A DNA stretch of 28,793 bases, taken from NCBI GenBank assembly GCA_003427395.1, contig BFEA01000232.1, positions 513,103 through 541,895 on the forward strand. The letters run 5' to 3'. Both the position numbers and the translations under genes were made by a program. The notes beneath the pieces are model-generated. The model worked only from the letters and a program-made list of their open reading frames with translations. It made no database searches and was not told the origin of the DNA. Shown in pieces: positions 1-8,588 of the stretch. The stretch's first letter is position 1, and every line of letters starts with the position of its first letter. This DNA comes from Chara braunii. Taxonomy: Eukaryota > Streptophyta > Charophyceae > Charales > Characeae.

Positions 1-356
1 AGAAGAAGAAACTGATGATGAAAAGAAGAAGAAGAAGAAGAAAAAGAAAAAAAATGAGGAAGAAAAAAATAAGGAGAAAAAAAATAAAAAATAAAACTGT
101 CGTTGATTACTTAATTGCGTGACGGGAACGACGGCGATGACAAGGACGGTGCGGCGCAGCGAGCAGGACGATGGGCACGGTGATGATGACGTGGCACGAC
201 AACGGCGATCCCGTCGATGACGATGATGACGGGGCACAATGACGACGATCGCGATGATGACGATGATGACGTGGCATGGCAACGACGACCTCGACGATGA
301 TGTTGATGATGGCCGGTGACGACGTCAAAGTAGGGTGGGTCGGGCGGGTTCGAACC
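1..356 (-). other. Low-complexity leader of a minus-strand LTR element
   Basis: The plus strand is purine-rich: GAA/AAAAG runs at 1-90, then GAT/GAC-rich triplets at 120-310. Read on the minus strand it follows directly after a primer-binding-like site at 368-357, where the 5' untranslated leader or early gag of an LTR retrotransposon would lie. Several minus frames stay open only because of the triplet repetition, and they show no domain. The element would continue past the left edge. The leader role is inferred from position alone. Confidence 0.4.
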
Positions 357-368
357 GCTCCAATACCA
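357..368 (-). other. Primer binding site, initiator-Met-like
   Basis: The minus strand reads TGGTATTGGAGC. This matches the usual plant initiator-tRNA-Met site TGGTATCAGAGC at 10 of 12 positions. One base (369) separates it from an LTR end in ...TTACA at 370, the same spacing seen at 7354 and 22799 in this window. It continues as GGTTCGAACC, which is not the initiator tRNA sequence, so another tRNA or a mutated site is possible. Confidence 0.5.
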
Positions 369-369
369 G

Positions 370-842
370 TGTAACGAGCGTGAGGCTGAGGGTGAGCCGA
401 AGGAGAGGAGAGAGAGGGAGAGAGTGAGAGCACACACACACACTCACTCGACATGACAGACTCGGACTGAGGGTCGGACGCAGACACAGTGGCAAGGCAC
501 AAAGTCGAAGTCTTGGATTCCGAATGCCGAAACAGCAAGTCACACTGAGTGCGAGTACAGTCGCAGAGAACTGGTACGAGACTGCCCACGTACCGTACGG
601 GGGCCGGTATAAGTACCGGTGACACGTACGGTACTAGGGGCATTTATGCAAAGGCCCCCGAGGGCAGAACTGAAAAATGCAGTATTTGAAAGTGGCGCCC
701 GAATTGCAGCATGGTGCCAGTTGTCCGAAATCCTACGGTATCAAAGGAGGAGTTTGGAAAAAGGGCGCCAGGCCGAAAACGGGATGCAGCTGAAACAGCA
801 AAAAGATAGACCAGGGATCGAGCCCTGGCGAAGTCCGTAACA
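370..842 (-). mobile_element. 5' LTR of a minus-strand retrotransposon
   Basis: On the minus strand the segment starts TGTTACGG at 842 and ends GTTACA at 370, giving TG...CA ends over 473 bp, followed by a primer-binding-like site. It contains a TATA-like CTTATACC near 606-612 inside a nested inverted repeat, CA/GA microsatellite at 395-445, and an AGGG-CTCGAT-CCCT hairpin at 813-826. Homology to Ty3 copy 1 gag starts right beside its outer end, which fits insertion into that gag. No second LTR is in the window, so the boundaries rest on the terminal dinucleotides and the site at 357-368. Confidence 0.5.
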
Positions 843-854
843 CAGAGCGTGTTT

Positions 855-945
855 TGTGGTGACCCGGACCATGTTATCAAATTTTGTCCTAAGTATAGAC
901 AGGCCCGATGGGCTGCCCAACAATCAAAAGGCAGCCGTCAGTAGG
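855..945 (+). pseudogene. Gag zinc-knuckle remnant (copy 1)
   Basis: Translation from 855 gives CGDPDHVIKFCPKY, the last three ligands of a CCHC nucleocapsid zinc knuckle. Copy 2 has the full CX2CX4HX4C form at 10397-10438. Here two bases are missing just upstream (gagcgtgttttg against cagtgtttttattg), so the first cysteine is lost and the frame is broken. The following WAAQQSKG stretch still matches copy 2 before degenerating. The knuckle would have packaged genomic RNA. This copy cannot be functional. Confidence 0.75.
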
Positions 946-1136
946 GGTCGCAACTGCCCCTACTTCAAGGCCATGTGGGGAGGCGAGCGCGCGAGAATAG
1001 GTAACTCCCACACCACATGAGCCTATGGCAGAGGTTGCAGGCCAGTGCCTAGCGAGCTGTCCAGAGACTGCTTGTGTTAGCGTCTCTCTAGGCACTTCCC
1101 TCATAGGCGTGGCAGAAGAGTTGAAGGAGAGGATGA

Positions 1137-1237
1137 CAGCTAATTTTAGTTGATGTAGAAGTTTTCAGGAATAGAGTAGGGGCCCTTATAGATTCAGGGG
1201 CTACCCGTAGTTATATTAGCCGTATGCGCTGAAGAAG
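1137..1237 (+). pseudogene. Retropepsin N-terminal fragment (copy 1)
   Basis: Frame 1143 onward reads LVDVEVFRNRVGALIDSGAT, with the aspartic-protease active site DSGA at 1191-1202. The frame ends at TGA 1230-1232. Compared with copy 2, bases are missing around 1222, and coding resumes in the frame opening at 1238. Retropepsins cut Gag-Pol into its parts. Between 946 and 1136 only degenerate gag/protease linker is present. Confidence 0.75.
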
Positions 1238-2611
1238 TTGAGGCTAGGATTGAAAGTCCAAAAGTTGGCAGACCCCACAGTCAGTGTCCTTGCAGACAAC
1301 CGCACTATGCGTGTTGAGGACTACGTAGAGGGAGTCCAGGCGTTTTTTCGCCTAGAGAAAGATGGGAAGGTGAAGAAAGTTCTCCATTCCCTGACTCTCC
1401 TCGTGCAGGACGACCTCCCTTTTGACATAGTGTTAGGAATGGATTGGGGAGAGGCAGCAGGGGCCACACTCCACTTGAGAGAGCATGAGTGTAGGCTCCC
1501 TAGTCCGTCAGGCGAGGTTAAGATTGCCCGCCTGTTTCATGTGTCAGGTGTAGACAACACTCTGGCACATGGTCGTCTCATTGCTCCCGCGTTCGCACGA
1601 ATAGTAAAGAAGGAGCAGCTGGAGGACCAGGTCTTTGTAGTATATGTCAGACCTGTCACTGAGCCTAAGGAAGGGGATAGTTCCACGGATCCAACCATTG
1701 CCAAACTGCTGGAGGAGTTCAAAGATTTAACTGAGTCGCTGACAGGAGTGGTGCCGCGACCAATACAGCAGAGAATACAAATAGAGCGTGGCGGTAGAAC
1801 TCCTAAGGGAGCAGTCTACAAGATGTCCCCTAGAGAGTTAGAGGAGCTGCGCAAGCAGTTGGACGAGCTCCTGGAAAAAGGTTGGATTAGGCCAAGTTCG
1901 TCTCCTTTCAGAGCTTTAGTTTTGTTTGTCCCCAAGAAGGAGGGAGAGTTGCGTATGTGCATAGACTACAGGGGTTTGAATGCCATCACAGTGAAGAATG
2001 CTGAGCCGCTGCCTAGGATAGACGATCTCTTAGATCGGGTGCAGGGGTGCAAATACTTTTCAAAGATAGATTTAAAGTTCGGGTATCATCAGATAGAGGT
2101 CCATCGTGATGACCAATACAAGACTGCGTTCCGGACTAGATATGGGCACTATGAATTTATAGTGATGCCCTTTGGACTGACCAACGCGCCAGCTACATTT
2201 CAGCTATGTATGAACGACCTGTTTAGGCCATGGTTAGACAAGTTTGTAGTAGTTTATTTAGATGATATATTAGTTTTCAGCAGGACCCTCCATGAGCATC
2301 AGGGTCATTTGAGGCAGGTCTTGGAGAAGCTGAGAGAAGCTAACTTCAAGATTAACCCGAAGAAGTGCGAGTGGGCCAAGACACAAGTCCTGTACTTGGG
2401 CCACGTCTTAGATGGAGATGGCATTAAGCCTGAGGACAGCAAGATAGCGGCAACTAGAGATTGGTCGACGCCCCGCACATTGACAGAGCTGCAGGCGTTT
2501 CTAGGCCTACCTAATTACTACAGGAAGTTCGTAAGGAACTTCTCGACTATCGCCGCTCCCCTTCGCCGGTTGCTAAAGAAAGAGGCAATCTGGCAATGGG
2601 ACAAAGATTGA
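1238..2611 (+). pseudogene. Protease C-terminus and reverse transcriptase (copy 1)
   Basis: The open frame of 457 codons begins mid-domain (its first codon, TTG, is not a real start). Residues 63-70 DIVLGMDW are the second conserved retropepsin motif. RT spans about residues 185-430. The fingers motif is [18 protein letters not shown], motif A is KIDLKFGYHQ with catalytic Asp278, [13 protein letters not shown] is motif B, and YLDD (residues 340-343, 2255-2266) is motif C. All three catalytic aspartates are kept, so the polymerase core looks intact in sequence. The frame stops at TGA 2609-2611 where copy 2 has a Cys codon (TGT), and homology continues in frame beyond it. It was part of Gag-Pol and lacks its own promoter here. 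Confidence 0.92.
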
Positions 2612-3040
2612 ACGTCTGCACTAAGGAAGTTAAAGCGCGCGTTGATAGAATATCCTGTCCTCAAAGTAGCAGATCCGTCCTTTGCCATTTGTCGTTACCA
2701 CGGACACGAGTCAGTATGGAATTGGCGTCGTGTTACAGCAGGACGACGACAATGGCTATAGACCCGTAGAGTTCATGTCAGCGAGGATGCCTTCAGAGAA
2801 AGTAACCACCTCGACGTATGAGAGAGAACTCTACGCTCTCAGGCAGGCCTTAGAGCATTGGAAACATTACCTGCTTGGGAGGCACTTCAAAGTACACTCA
2901 GACCACAAAGCTCTTAAATGGTTAAAGACCCAGGCCAAAATGACACCTAAGTTGACTAGGTGGGCCGCTGAGATAGACCAATACGACTTTGAGCTCAAGC
3001 CGGTCAAAGGCAAGTACAACGTAGTTGCAATGCTCTAAGT
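2612..3040 (+). pseudogene. RNase H domain (copy 1)
   Basis: The connection region follows the 2609 stop. A +1 insertion near 2680 (tttgcca against ttacct in copy 2) shifts the frame into the one open at 2682-3038. That frame carries the RNase H catalytic series: TTDTSQYG (first Asp), YERELYAL (Glu) and SDHKAL (second Asp). The last Asp, in the ADALSRR motif of copy 2, is lost to a one-base deletion near 3028, which gives a stop at 3036-3038. RNase H removes the RNA strand during reverse transcription. Confidence 0.88.
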
Positions 3041-3550
3041 AGGAGGTTAGACTACTTTGGAGCTATAGTACACTATTTGGATATAGGGAAGGACCTGCAA
3101 GAGAAAGTTAGACAGGCGTATGCGCAGGACCCTATCTATAGCGACCTCCTCAGGAGAGTTAAGGAGGCCCCAAAGATTGAACCACACTACCGCACTACAA
3201 AAGGATTGTTGTTTGAGAAGACTGATGTAGTAGACCGCCTGTGCGTCCGCAATAGTGAGGAGATCCGTAGCCTAATCCTAGGGGAATGCCATGACACAGA
3301 GGGACACTTCGGTTGGCAGAAGACTTTAGCCAATCTGATGAGTGCATATACTTGGCCAGGAATGAAAGCTGACTGCATAGAGTATCTTCGCAGTTGCAAA
3401 CTTTGCCAGAGGAACAAGACCACTACGCGTGCCCCTCTAGGTCTTCTCGGACCCTTGCCTATCCCAGACCAACCTGGAGATTCAGTCTCCATTGAGTTCA
3501 TGGACGCAGGTGTCAAGAGTAGGCACGACAAAAGCCAAGTCAGGTCATAG
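3041..3550 (+). pseudogene. Integrase zinc finger and first part of catalytic core (copy 1)
   Basis: After the deletion the frame is open to 3550. The H2C2 zinc finger is HDTEGHFG...SCKLC (about 3289-3408). The core begins with SVSIEFMDAG. The first catalytic Asp of the D-D-E triad is Glu here (codon GAG 3494-3496), while copy 2 keeps GAC. A two-base deletion near 3541 (gtcaggtcata against gtcatggttata) ends the frame at TAG 3548-3550. Confidence 0.88.
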
Positions 3551-4581
3551 TTGATAGATTCAGTAAATATGCAGTTTTTGTTCCTTTGCCTACAGAGGCA
3601 CGTACCGAGTTAGTAATTCATAAGTTTTTCGATTTTTGGGTCAGTGATCACGGGGTTCCATTGTCTATTGTTAGTGATAGAGACACCCGCTTCACCAGCC
3701 ATAACTGGCAGGAACTGATGAAAGTCTATGGGTCAAAGTTGTTAATGTCATCTGGCCGTCATCCAGAGACTAACGGTCAGACAGAACAAATGAACAAGAT
3801 CTTGCAGCAAGTTCTGCGCATGTATATTAGACCGGATCAAGTCAATTGGGACGAGATGTTGCCCAAGGTAGCCAGCGCATACAATAACAGCGTGCATTTG
3901 TCTACCTGTCGCACTCCCAACGAGTTGCACAAATCCTTTAGACCCCGCAGACCGTTTGAGGGACTTACCCGGGATCAGATTCACAGGCTACCGCCCGGAA
4001 CCAGGGAGTTTGCGATACATCACGAGAGAGAGCTAGCTACAGTTGTTGAAAACCTCAGGAAGGCCCAGCATCGAATGATAGAACAGGCAAACAAGCACCG
4101 TCGCCCGTCTCAATTTCAAGTAGGCGACTTAGTCCGGGTCAAGTCCAAAGAGTTTGCTCCTGAGGAGAACATTTCGCAGAAGTTACTGCCAGCGTATAGA
4201 GGACCGTGGCCAGTTCTAGAAGTCAAGGGCGGAGAGGATGGACTGTCCTACACAATAGAGATCCCAGCACACCTCCACACCTATCCTGTATTCCATGCAT
4301 CAAAGATATTGCCGTGTGTCACAAGTCAACAGTTCCCTTCAAGAAGATCCATGATCCCTCCGGATATGGATGGAAGATATGACATTGGCGACATTGGAGA
4401 TGAAGATGTGTTTAGGACAGGAGGTAGAGGTCGTCCACAGAAACAGTATAAGGTCTGGTTTGCTTATCAGGAACCGGAAGACGACCGCTGGTTTACTAAA
4501 ACAGAACTTCTAGAAACAGCTCCCGACATAGTCAGAGCCTATGAGCGTGATAAGAAGGGTAAAGGTCCTGCCTTGGACTGA
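3551..4581 (+). pseudogene. Integrase core, GPF module and chromodomain-like tail (copy 1)
   Basis: The 331-codon frame opening at 3586 carries the rest of integrase. SDRDTRF holds the second catalytic Asp and HPETNGQTEQMNK the Glu, both intact. GPWPVLEVKGG...PVFHASKILP (about 4201-4305) is the GPY/F module. Residues 281-320, RGRPQKQYKVWFAYQEPEDD onward with a DRWFTKTELL block, resemble the three-stranded core and C-terminal helix start of a chromodomain. Such domains in chromoviruses direct integration to particular chromatin. The polyprotein ends at TGA 4579-4581, 38 bp before the LTR. Confidence 0.85.
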
Positions 4582-4601
4582 GATATTCTCGGAGGACCTC
4601 A

Positions 4602-4619
4602 AATTTAGGACGGCGGGAG
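4602..4619 (+). other. Polypurine tract region (copy 1)
   Basis: aggacggcgggag lies directly before the TG of the 3' LTR at 4620. The matching block before the copy 2 LTR is aggccggcgggaa. This is where plus-strand DNA synthesis would be primed. It is interrupted by pyrimidines, so it is a weak tract. Confidence 0.5.
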
Positions 4620-4832
4620 TGAAACGGTTTTCCCTTTTTTCAGTAGCAGATGCAGATCCCAGGGCTCGATCCCTAGTCCTTACCCCACCGTGTACAGGAC
4701 CTGTGTATACCTCGAGAGTTGAACCCGTGACCTGTGTACTCGTAAGCAACTGGTAGGCTGTCATAGGTCCGTAGGTTGTAGGGGTTCGATCTGTAGGTCT
4801 GTCAAATAGTAGTCTTAGTGAAGTCTAGAAGT

Positions 4833-5184
4833 CTTAGCTGTAGTCTTCTAGAAGGTCGGCAAGTGGGCAAGTGGTGAGCCAAGTGGTAGACTAACTGCAG
4901 TACCCCAGTAGGTTAACAGTGAGTCTCCAAGCAGTCAGCGGTGCAGTTCAGTCAGTCCCAGTCCAGTCCAGCAAGTACCATGAGGGACTGTGTGCACCAT
5001 GGGCCTTAGCTGTAGTCTTCTAGAAGGTCGGCAAGTGGGCAAGTGGGCAAGTGGTGAGCCAAGTGGTAGACTAACTGCAGTACCCAGTAGGTTAGCAGAG
5101 AGTCTCCAAGCAGTCAGCGGTGCAGTTCAGTCAGTCCCAGTTCAGTCCAGCAAGTACCATGAGGGACTGTGTGCACCATGGGCC
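4833..5184 (+). repeat. Tandem duplication, about 172-180 bp x 2, in the LTR
   Basis: cttagctgtagtcttctag starts at 4833 and again at 5005, and near-identical sequence follows each to a CACCATGGGC end (about 5004 and 5183). The second unit has an extra 8-bp gcaagtgg-type slip. It lies upstream of the TATA box in the U3 part. Copy 2 LTRs have one unit only. Confidence 0.9.
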
Positions 5185-5217
5185 GATGGAAAGGGCCAGA
5201 CCAACGAGCTGCAGAAG

Positions 5218-5224
5218 TATAAAT
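5218..5224 (+). promoter_or_regulatory. LTR TATA box (copy 1)
   Basis: TATAAAT sits in GAAGTATAAATCAAGAGG, which is present in all three LTRs of this family at the equivalent place. It is the likely core promoter dividing U3 from R. Confidence 0.65.
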
Positions 5225-5627
5225 CAAGAGGCAGCGCCCAGCCATTCATTCATTCCTGCGTGAGCCATGCGGAAGCGCTGCCACAGCGACTTGTGCAAGG
5301 AGGTCTGCAGTGACGCCCGAAGACGAAGTGGGCAGAGAGACGAAGCTTAGCCATAGCGATAGGGTAAAGGTGGCCATAGCCACCATAGCTGTAGTTAGTA
5401 TTCAGCGTGTGTGTGTGTGTGAGCGCTCAGGGACGCGTGTGGGATATCCAGGGTGATCCACTGTATGCGAACAGAGAGTTGTATGGGCGCTATATCGCCA
5501 TAGCCATTGGAAGTGAACTCCTATCTGGGTTGCCATATCTCTGAGTTTTGAGTGGGCGCATGTCGTCAGTTTGCTGCGCTACTGTTTGCATGCATGTAAA
5601 GTGTGAATGAAAGCAAGTCTGATTGCA

Positions 5628-6458
5628 CCTGTCTCTCATTCAACCTGGTGGCGAAGGTCCAAACTTTTAATTCGGAGAGATGCAAGTAGATGTACCACTT
5701 TCATTTTTCAAGAGGCCTGTACCGGTCACCTAGGCTCAGCAAAATGCATGTTTTGGTTTGTCAATTTAGCCTCAGGTGAACTGATGATTTGAAGTAATTG
5801 AGGTATTTAGCCTCTTGTTCTGTAAACCACCAGTACGTTTGGGCCTCTTTTTCTCAATGTGGATTGTGCTGCATGCCAATAAAAGACAAACCGGCTCGGG
5901 CACATTTTCTATTTTGTTTGCCTGGCACCACCAGCCATCTTGGTCTGCTAGGCGAAGCGTCGGAGGATGTGGCGCATTAACAGCCGTGCCGGAACAAAAT
6001 AACAGGAAAATGGTACTGGTGGTTTACTCAAATTCTGACTTGCCAGTTCTCCAGTTCCTCTTCGACTCCGGTTCGTCCACAAATCTTTCAAGGGAGTGGA
6101 AAGGTGGTGAATGGCGGTGTGGGGCTTGGGACAGGGAGGGAGAAAAGGAGTTTGACCAATGAGACATGCAAGAACCACCTGGACATTTGGGTGGCGGTCA
6201 TACACACATTGATATGTCCATTTTCGACATGGGTCTGTCATGTACCTCAATTGATCATCTCACTTGATTGACATGAGATCACACTTCATTGCAACTCCAC
6301 AGAAAATCGGAATTGAACAATGACTCCCAAAATAGTTTATGAAACCAGAAAAAGGTGATCTGGAATTGAGTGCCCTGCCTCCTTGAGCAACAGGCAACAA
6401 TCGAATCAAGAAACGGTCCTGTAAGGACCTGTCCGAACACGGACTGAGAACACAGTTG
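5628..6458. other. Spacer between two Ty3 copies, no gene recognised
   Basis: These 831 bp lie between the end of the copy 1 LTR and the start of the copy 2 LTR. The plus frame 5815-6162 (115 codons) is open but matches no family I recognise. An AATAAA occurs near 5879. The segment contains short inverted repeats only. Confidence 0.5.
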
Positions 6459-7353
6459 TGATATGGTTTTCACCTTTGCAGTAGCAGATGCAGATCCCAG
6501 GGCTCGATCCCTAGACCTCACCTCACCCGTGTATAGTACCCCTGTGTGTTTGTACCTGTGACCTGCGTTTTAGGAGTCAGTTGTTGTCTGTCGTAGGTCG
6601 ATGTAGCTGTCGGGTCTTGAACAGTGGGTCTGTCGAGTAGGGGTCATAGTTGTGTAGAGGCCGTAGCTGTAGCAATTCTGAAAGGTCAAGGTCGTAGCTG
6701 CTACAGTCCCGAAAGGCCAAGTCCGCAGGCTTCCGAAAGGTCCGGAAGTGGCCTTTCGAACTTCGCTCACAGCAGACCAGAGGCAAGTGGGTAAGTGGTG
6801 AGTCCAACATGTGGGACTCACTTTGCTTAGTCAGTGGTACCCAGTCCCAGTTGCACCTAGTCCAGTCAGCAAGTACCATGTGGGACTGTGTGCACCAAGC
6901 GCCCGGTGGAAAAGGGGCAGACCAGCGACCAACAGAAGTATAAATCAAGAGGCAGCATCCAGCCATTCATTCATTCCTGCGTGAGCCATGCGGAAGCGCT
7001 GCCCAGGCGACTTGTGCGAGGTGGTCTGCAGATGCCGGAAGTTGAAGTGGGTTGAAGGAAGGAGATGGCATCCAGTGTTAGTGGTAGTGAGCGGCCATAG
7101 TCGCCATAGGTTAAAGTTAGTGTGCTAGTGAGTGAGTGAGTGTGTCTGAAGTGCAAAGTGAGTGTGTGTGGGATATCCAGGGAGATCAGGAGTTAAGTGC
7201 GCATGTAAACAGTTGATGTAAACACTGAGTTGATGCGTGAAGTGATAGCCAATCTGAAGCAAGTTTGTATCTGAATCGTCTGGGCGCCCAGCGCCAGTGT
7301 GTTCTGCCATCTGTTGCATGCATGCGAAGTGAGAAGAAAGCGAGTCTATTTCA
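6459..7353 (+). mobile_element. 5' LTR of Ty3 copy 2
   Basis: Starts TGATATGG and ends CTATTTCA (895 bp). The start, TATA region and end match the 3' LTR at 14201-15081. It has a block around ATGTGGGACTCAC near 6809 that the 3' LTR lacks, and it lacks a block near 14960 that the 3' LTR has. It is followed after one base by the primer binding site. Confidence 0.9.
6939..6945 (+). promoter_or_regulatory. LTR TATA box (copy 2, 5' LTR)
   Basis: TATAAAT in the conserved context AGAAGTATAAATCAAGAGG. It is the probable start region for the genomic transcript of this element. Confidence 0.65.
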
Positions 7354-7354
7354 T

Positions 7355-7371
7355 TGGTATCAGAGCTGGTT
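7355..7371 (+). other. Primer binding site for initiator tRNA-Met
   Basis: TGGTATCAGAGCTGGTT lies one base after the LTR end. The first 12 bases are the standard plant initiator-Met primer site. Minus-strand DNA synthesis would start here. It is the best-preserved control site of the element. Confidence 0.9.
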
Positions 7372-7465
7372 CCCACTATTCCACGCGCCATAGAAGAAGT
7401 GCGCCGACGAAGAAGAGTCCGCCATAGCCGCTCCGCGGGAGGAAGGTGATGCGCACCTGCAAAAG

Positions 7466-7470
<5 letters not shown>

Positions 7471-7516
<46 letters not shown>
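7471..7516 (+). repeat. (GA)n microsatellite
   Basis: An uninterrupted GA run of about 46 bp in the leader of copy 2. Confidence 0.95.
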
Positions 7517-7518
<2 letters not shown>

Positions 7519-7796
7519 AGATTGGTTGTGTGGTTCAAGGAAGGAGTGGCGGCCATAGTCGCCGAGCTCGGACACGGAGTTAACGAGGAAGGAAGAAGAT
7601 TGAGTAAGGTGGAGGGAGAGACCAAGGTTAGAGAGAAGCCATAGTCGAGGAAGAAGAAGGGAGAGACGAAGGAGGAAGGAGAAAGACATAGCCGGGGTGG
7701 AGAAAGAAAGTGAGAAAGAAGGAAGGAGGGAAAAGGTGAATATCGAAGGTTGGTGAGAGAGAAAGGGGTCGGCAGCCATAGCCGAGTTGAACGTGG

Positions 7797-8001
7797 ACCA
7801 AGGTGTTGGCCGAAGAGTTTACCGGAGTTTATCGAAGCGTTAACCGAGGCGTTGACTAGGGTTGACCGAGGCATTGACCGGGAAGTTGACCGAGGTTGAC
7901 CGAGGTGTTGATTGATGGGTTGATCGTAGTTGACCAAGGTGTTGACCGGGAAGTTGACCAGTGTTGACCAGCATTGACCGAAGTTGTTGACCACAAATTT
8001 G
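7797..8001 (+). repeat. Imperfect GTTGACCgagg tandem array
   Basis: GTTGACC or one-base variants (GTTGACT, ATTGACC, GTTGATC) recur roughly every 9-16 bp, often followed by GAGG, GAAG or AAGG. More than a dozen units are visible. Nothing comparable is seen elsewhere in the window. Confidence 0.85.
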
Positions 8002-8588
8002 ACCAAGCTGGAGTTGGTATATTCTCGCCAAGCCTTCAACCTATCCCCTCGCCCTATGGATGTGCACTCAACCATGGTACTCGCTGAGTCTGTCTGACTC
8101 TTCTTTCTGCATTGAGTCTCTTTTGTCGAGGTGATAGGACCTCCGTGTATGTGGTCGTAGAGTTGTGTTGACCAAACCCACACGGGCTGAGTAGAGCTAA
8201 AGGTCATGTCTGACGACTGACTGACCCGAAGGACAAACCCTACCAAGGACCGGTACAGACCGGCCGGCTGCTCAGTTTGGCATGGCAGGCCTAAAATCCG
8301 AGTTGCGGGCTGCACAACCAGCTGTCTAAGTCGTGAGAGGACTTGCTGATCGCGTCGTCATGTCTGCGACATTAAATAATTCCTGAGGAATTACGGGGGA
8401 TCTCCTTAAATGCGCCAGGGTCAGCATTGAAGTCCTGTAGTGACAACTTTAGCATGAGGTCCAAGCTAAAGACCATAGCTGACAGGGTCCTATACGGATC
8501 CTGTAGTCCTTAGACAGTCAGTCGGTCAGTCAAGTGGGTAGGTCTAACTGGTGACGAGTGGGACAGTTACTGTCGTGCACCCAACACC

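Larger units (their letters stand above)
843..5627 (+). mobile_element. Ty3/gypsy chromodomain-type retrotransposon, copy 1, 5'-truncated
   Basis: The order is gag zinc-knuckle remnant, protease, RT, RNase H, integrase, chromodomain-like tail, polypurine tract, 3' LTR. Protease before RT and integrase last identifies Ty3/gypsy (Metaviridae order). It aligns by eye with copy 2 (6459-15081) from about 848 to the end of the LTR. The 5' LTR, primer binding site and most of gag are absent. The left boundary coincides with the end of the minus-strand LTR at 842. At least four frameshifts and one internal stop break the polyprotein, so it could move only by proteins supplied in trans, and without a 5' LTR that too is unlikely. 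Confidence 0.9.
4620..5627 (+). mobile_element. 3' LTR of Ty3 copy 1
   Basis: It runs from TGAAACGG to GATTGCA, with TG...CA ends and about 1008 bp. It matches both LTRs of copy 2 at the start (TGAAACGGTTTT, then AGCAGATGCAGATCCCAGGG), around the TATA box and at the 3' end (TTGCATGCATG, AAAGCAAGTCTGATT). It is longer mainly because of a duplication at 4833-5184. There is no 5' partner in the window, so its age cannot be estimated from LTR divergence. Confidence 0.85.
7372..8588 (+). other. Untranslated leader of Ty3 copy 2 with two repeat tracts
   Basis: About 1.2 kb lies between the primer binding site and the first gag codons. It contains a (GA)n run at 7471-7516, GA-rich purine sequence to about 7780, and an imperfect GTTGACC array at 7797-8001. 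From 8002 to 8588 there is no repeat and no domain. A minus-strand frame stays open across this part and the LTR because of the repeats, and I do not treat it as a gene. Confidence 0.7.

Noticed and set aside
107-643. Minus-strand frames of 178 and 110 codons near the left edge
   Set aside because: Their length comes from GAT/GAC triplets and CA/GA repeats, and they overlap a proposed LTR and leader.
5815-6162. 115-codon frame with FDSGSSTN, resembling an aspartic-protease active site
   Set aside because: No second protease motif or flap sequence follows, and the surroundings are unlike any retroelement. A single short match is not enough.
7125-8315. 396-codon minus-strand open frame
   Set aside because: It crosses the LTR end, primer binding site, (GA)n run and GTTGACC array of Ty3 copy 2. 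It is open because of repeats (Ser-Leu runs), not a gene.
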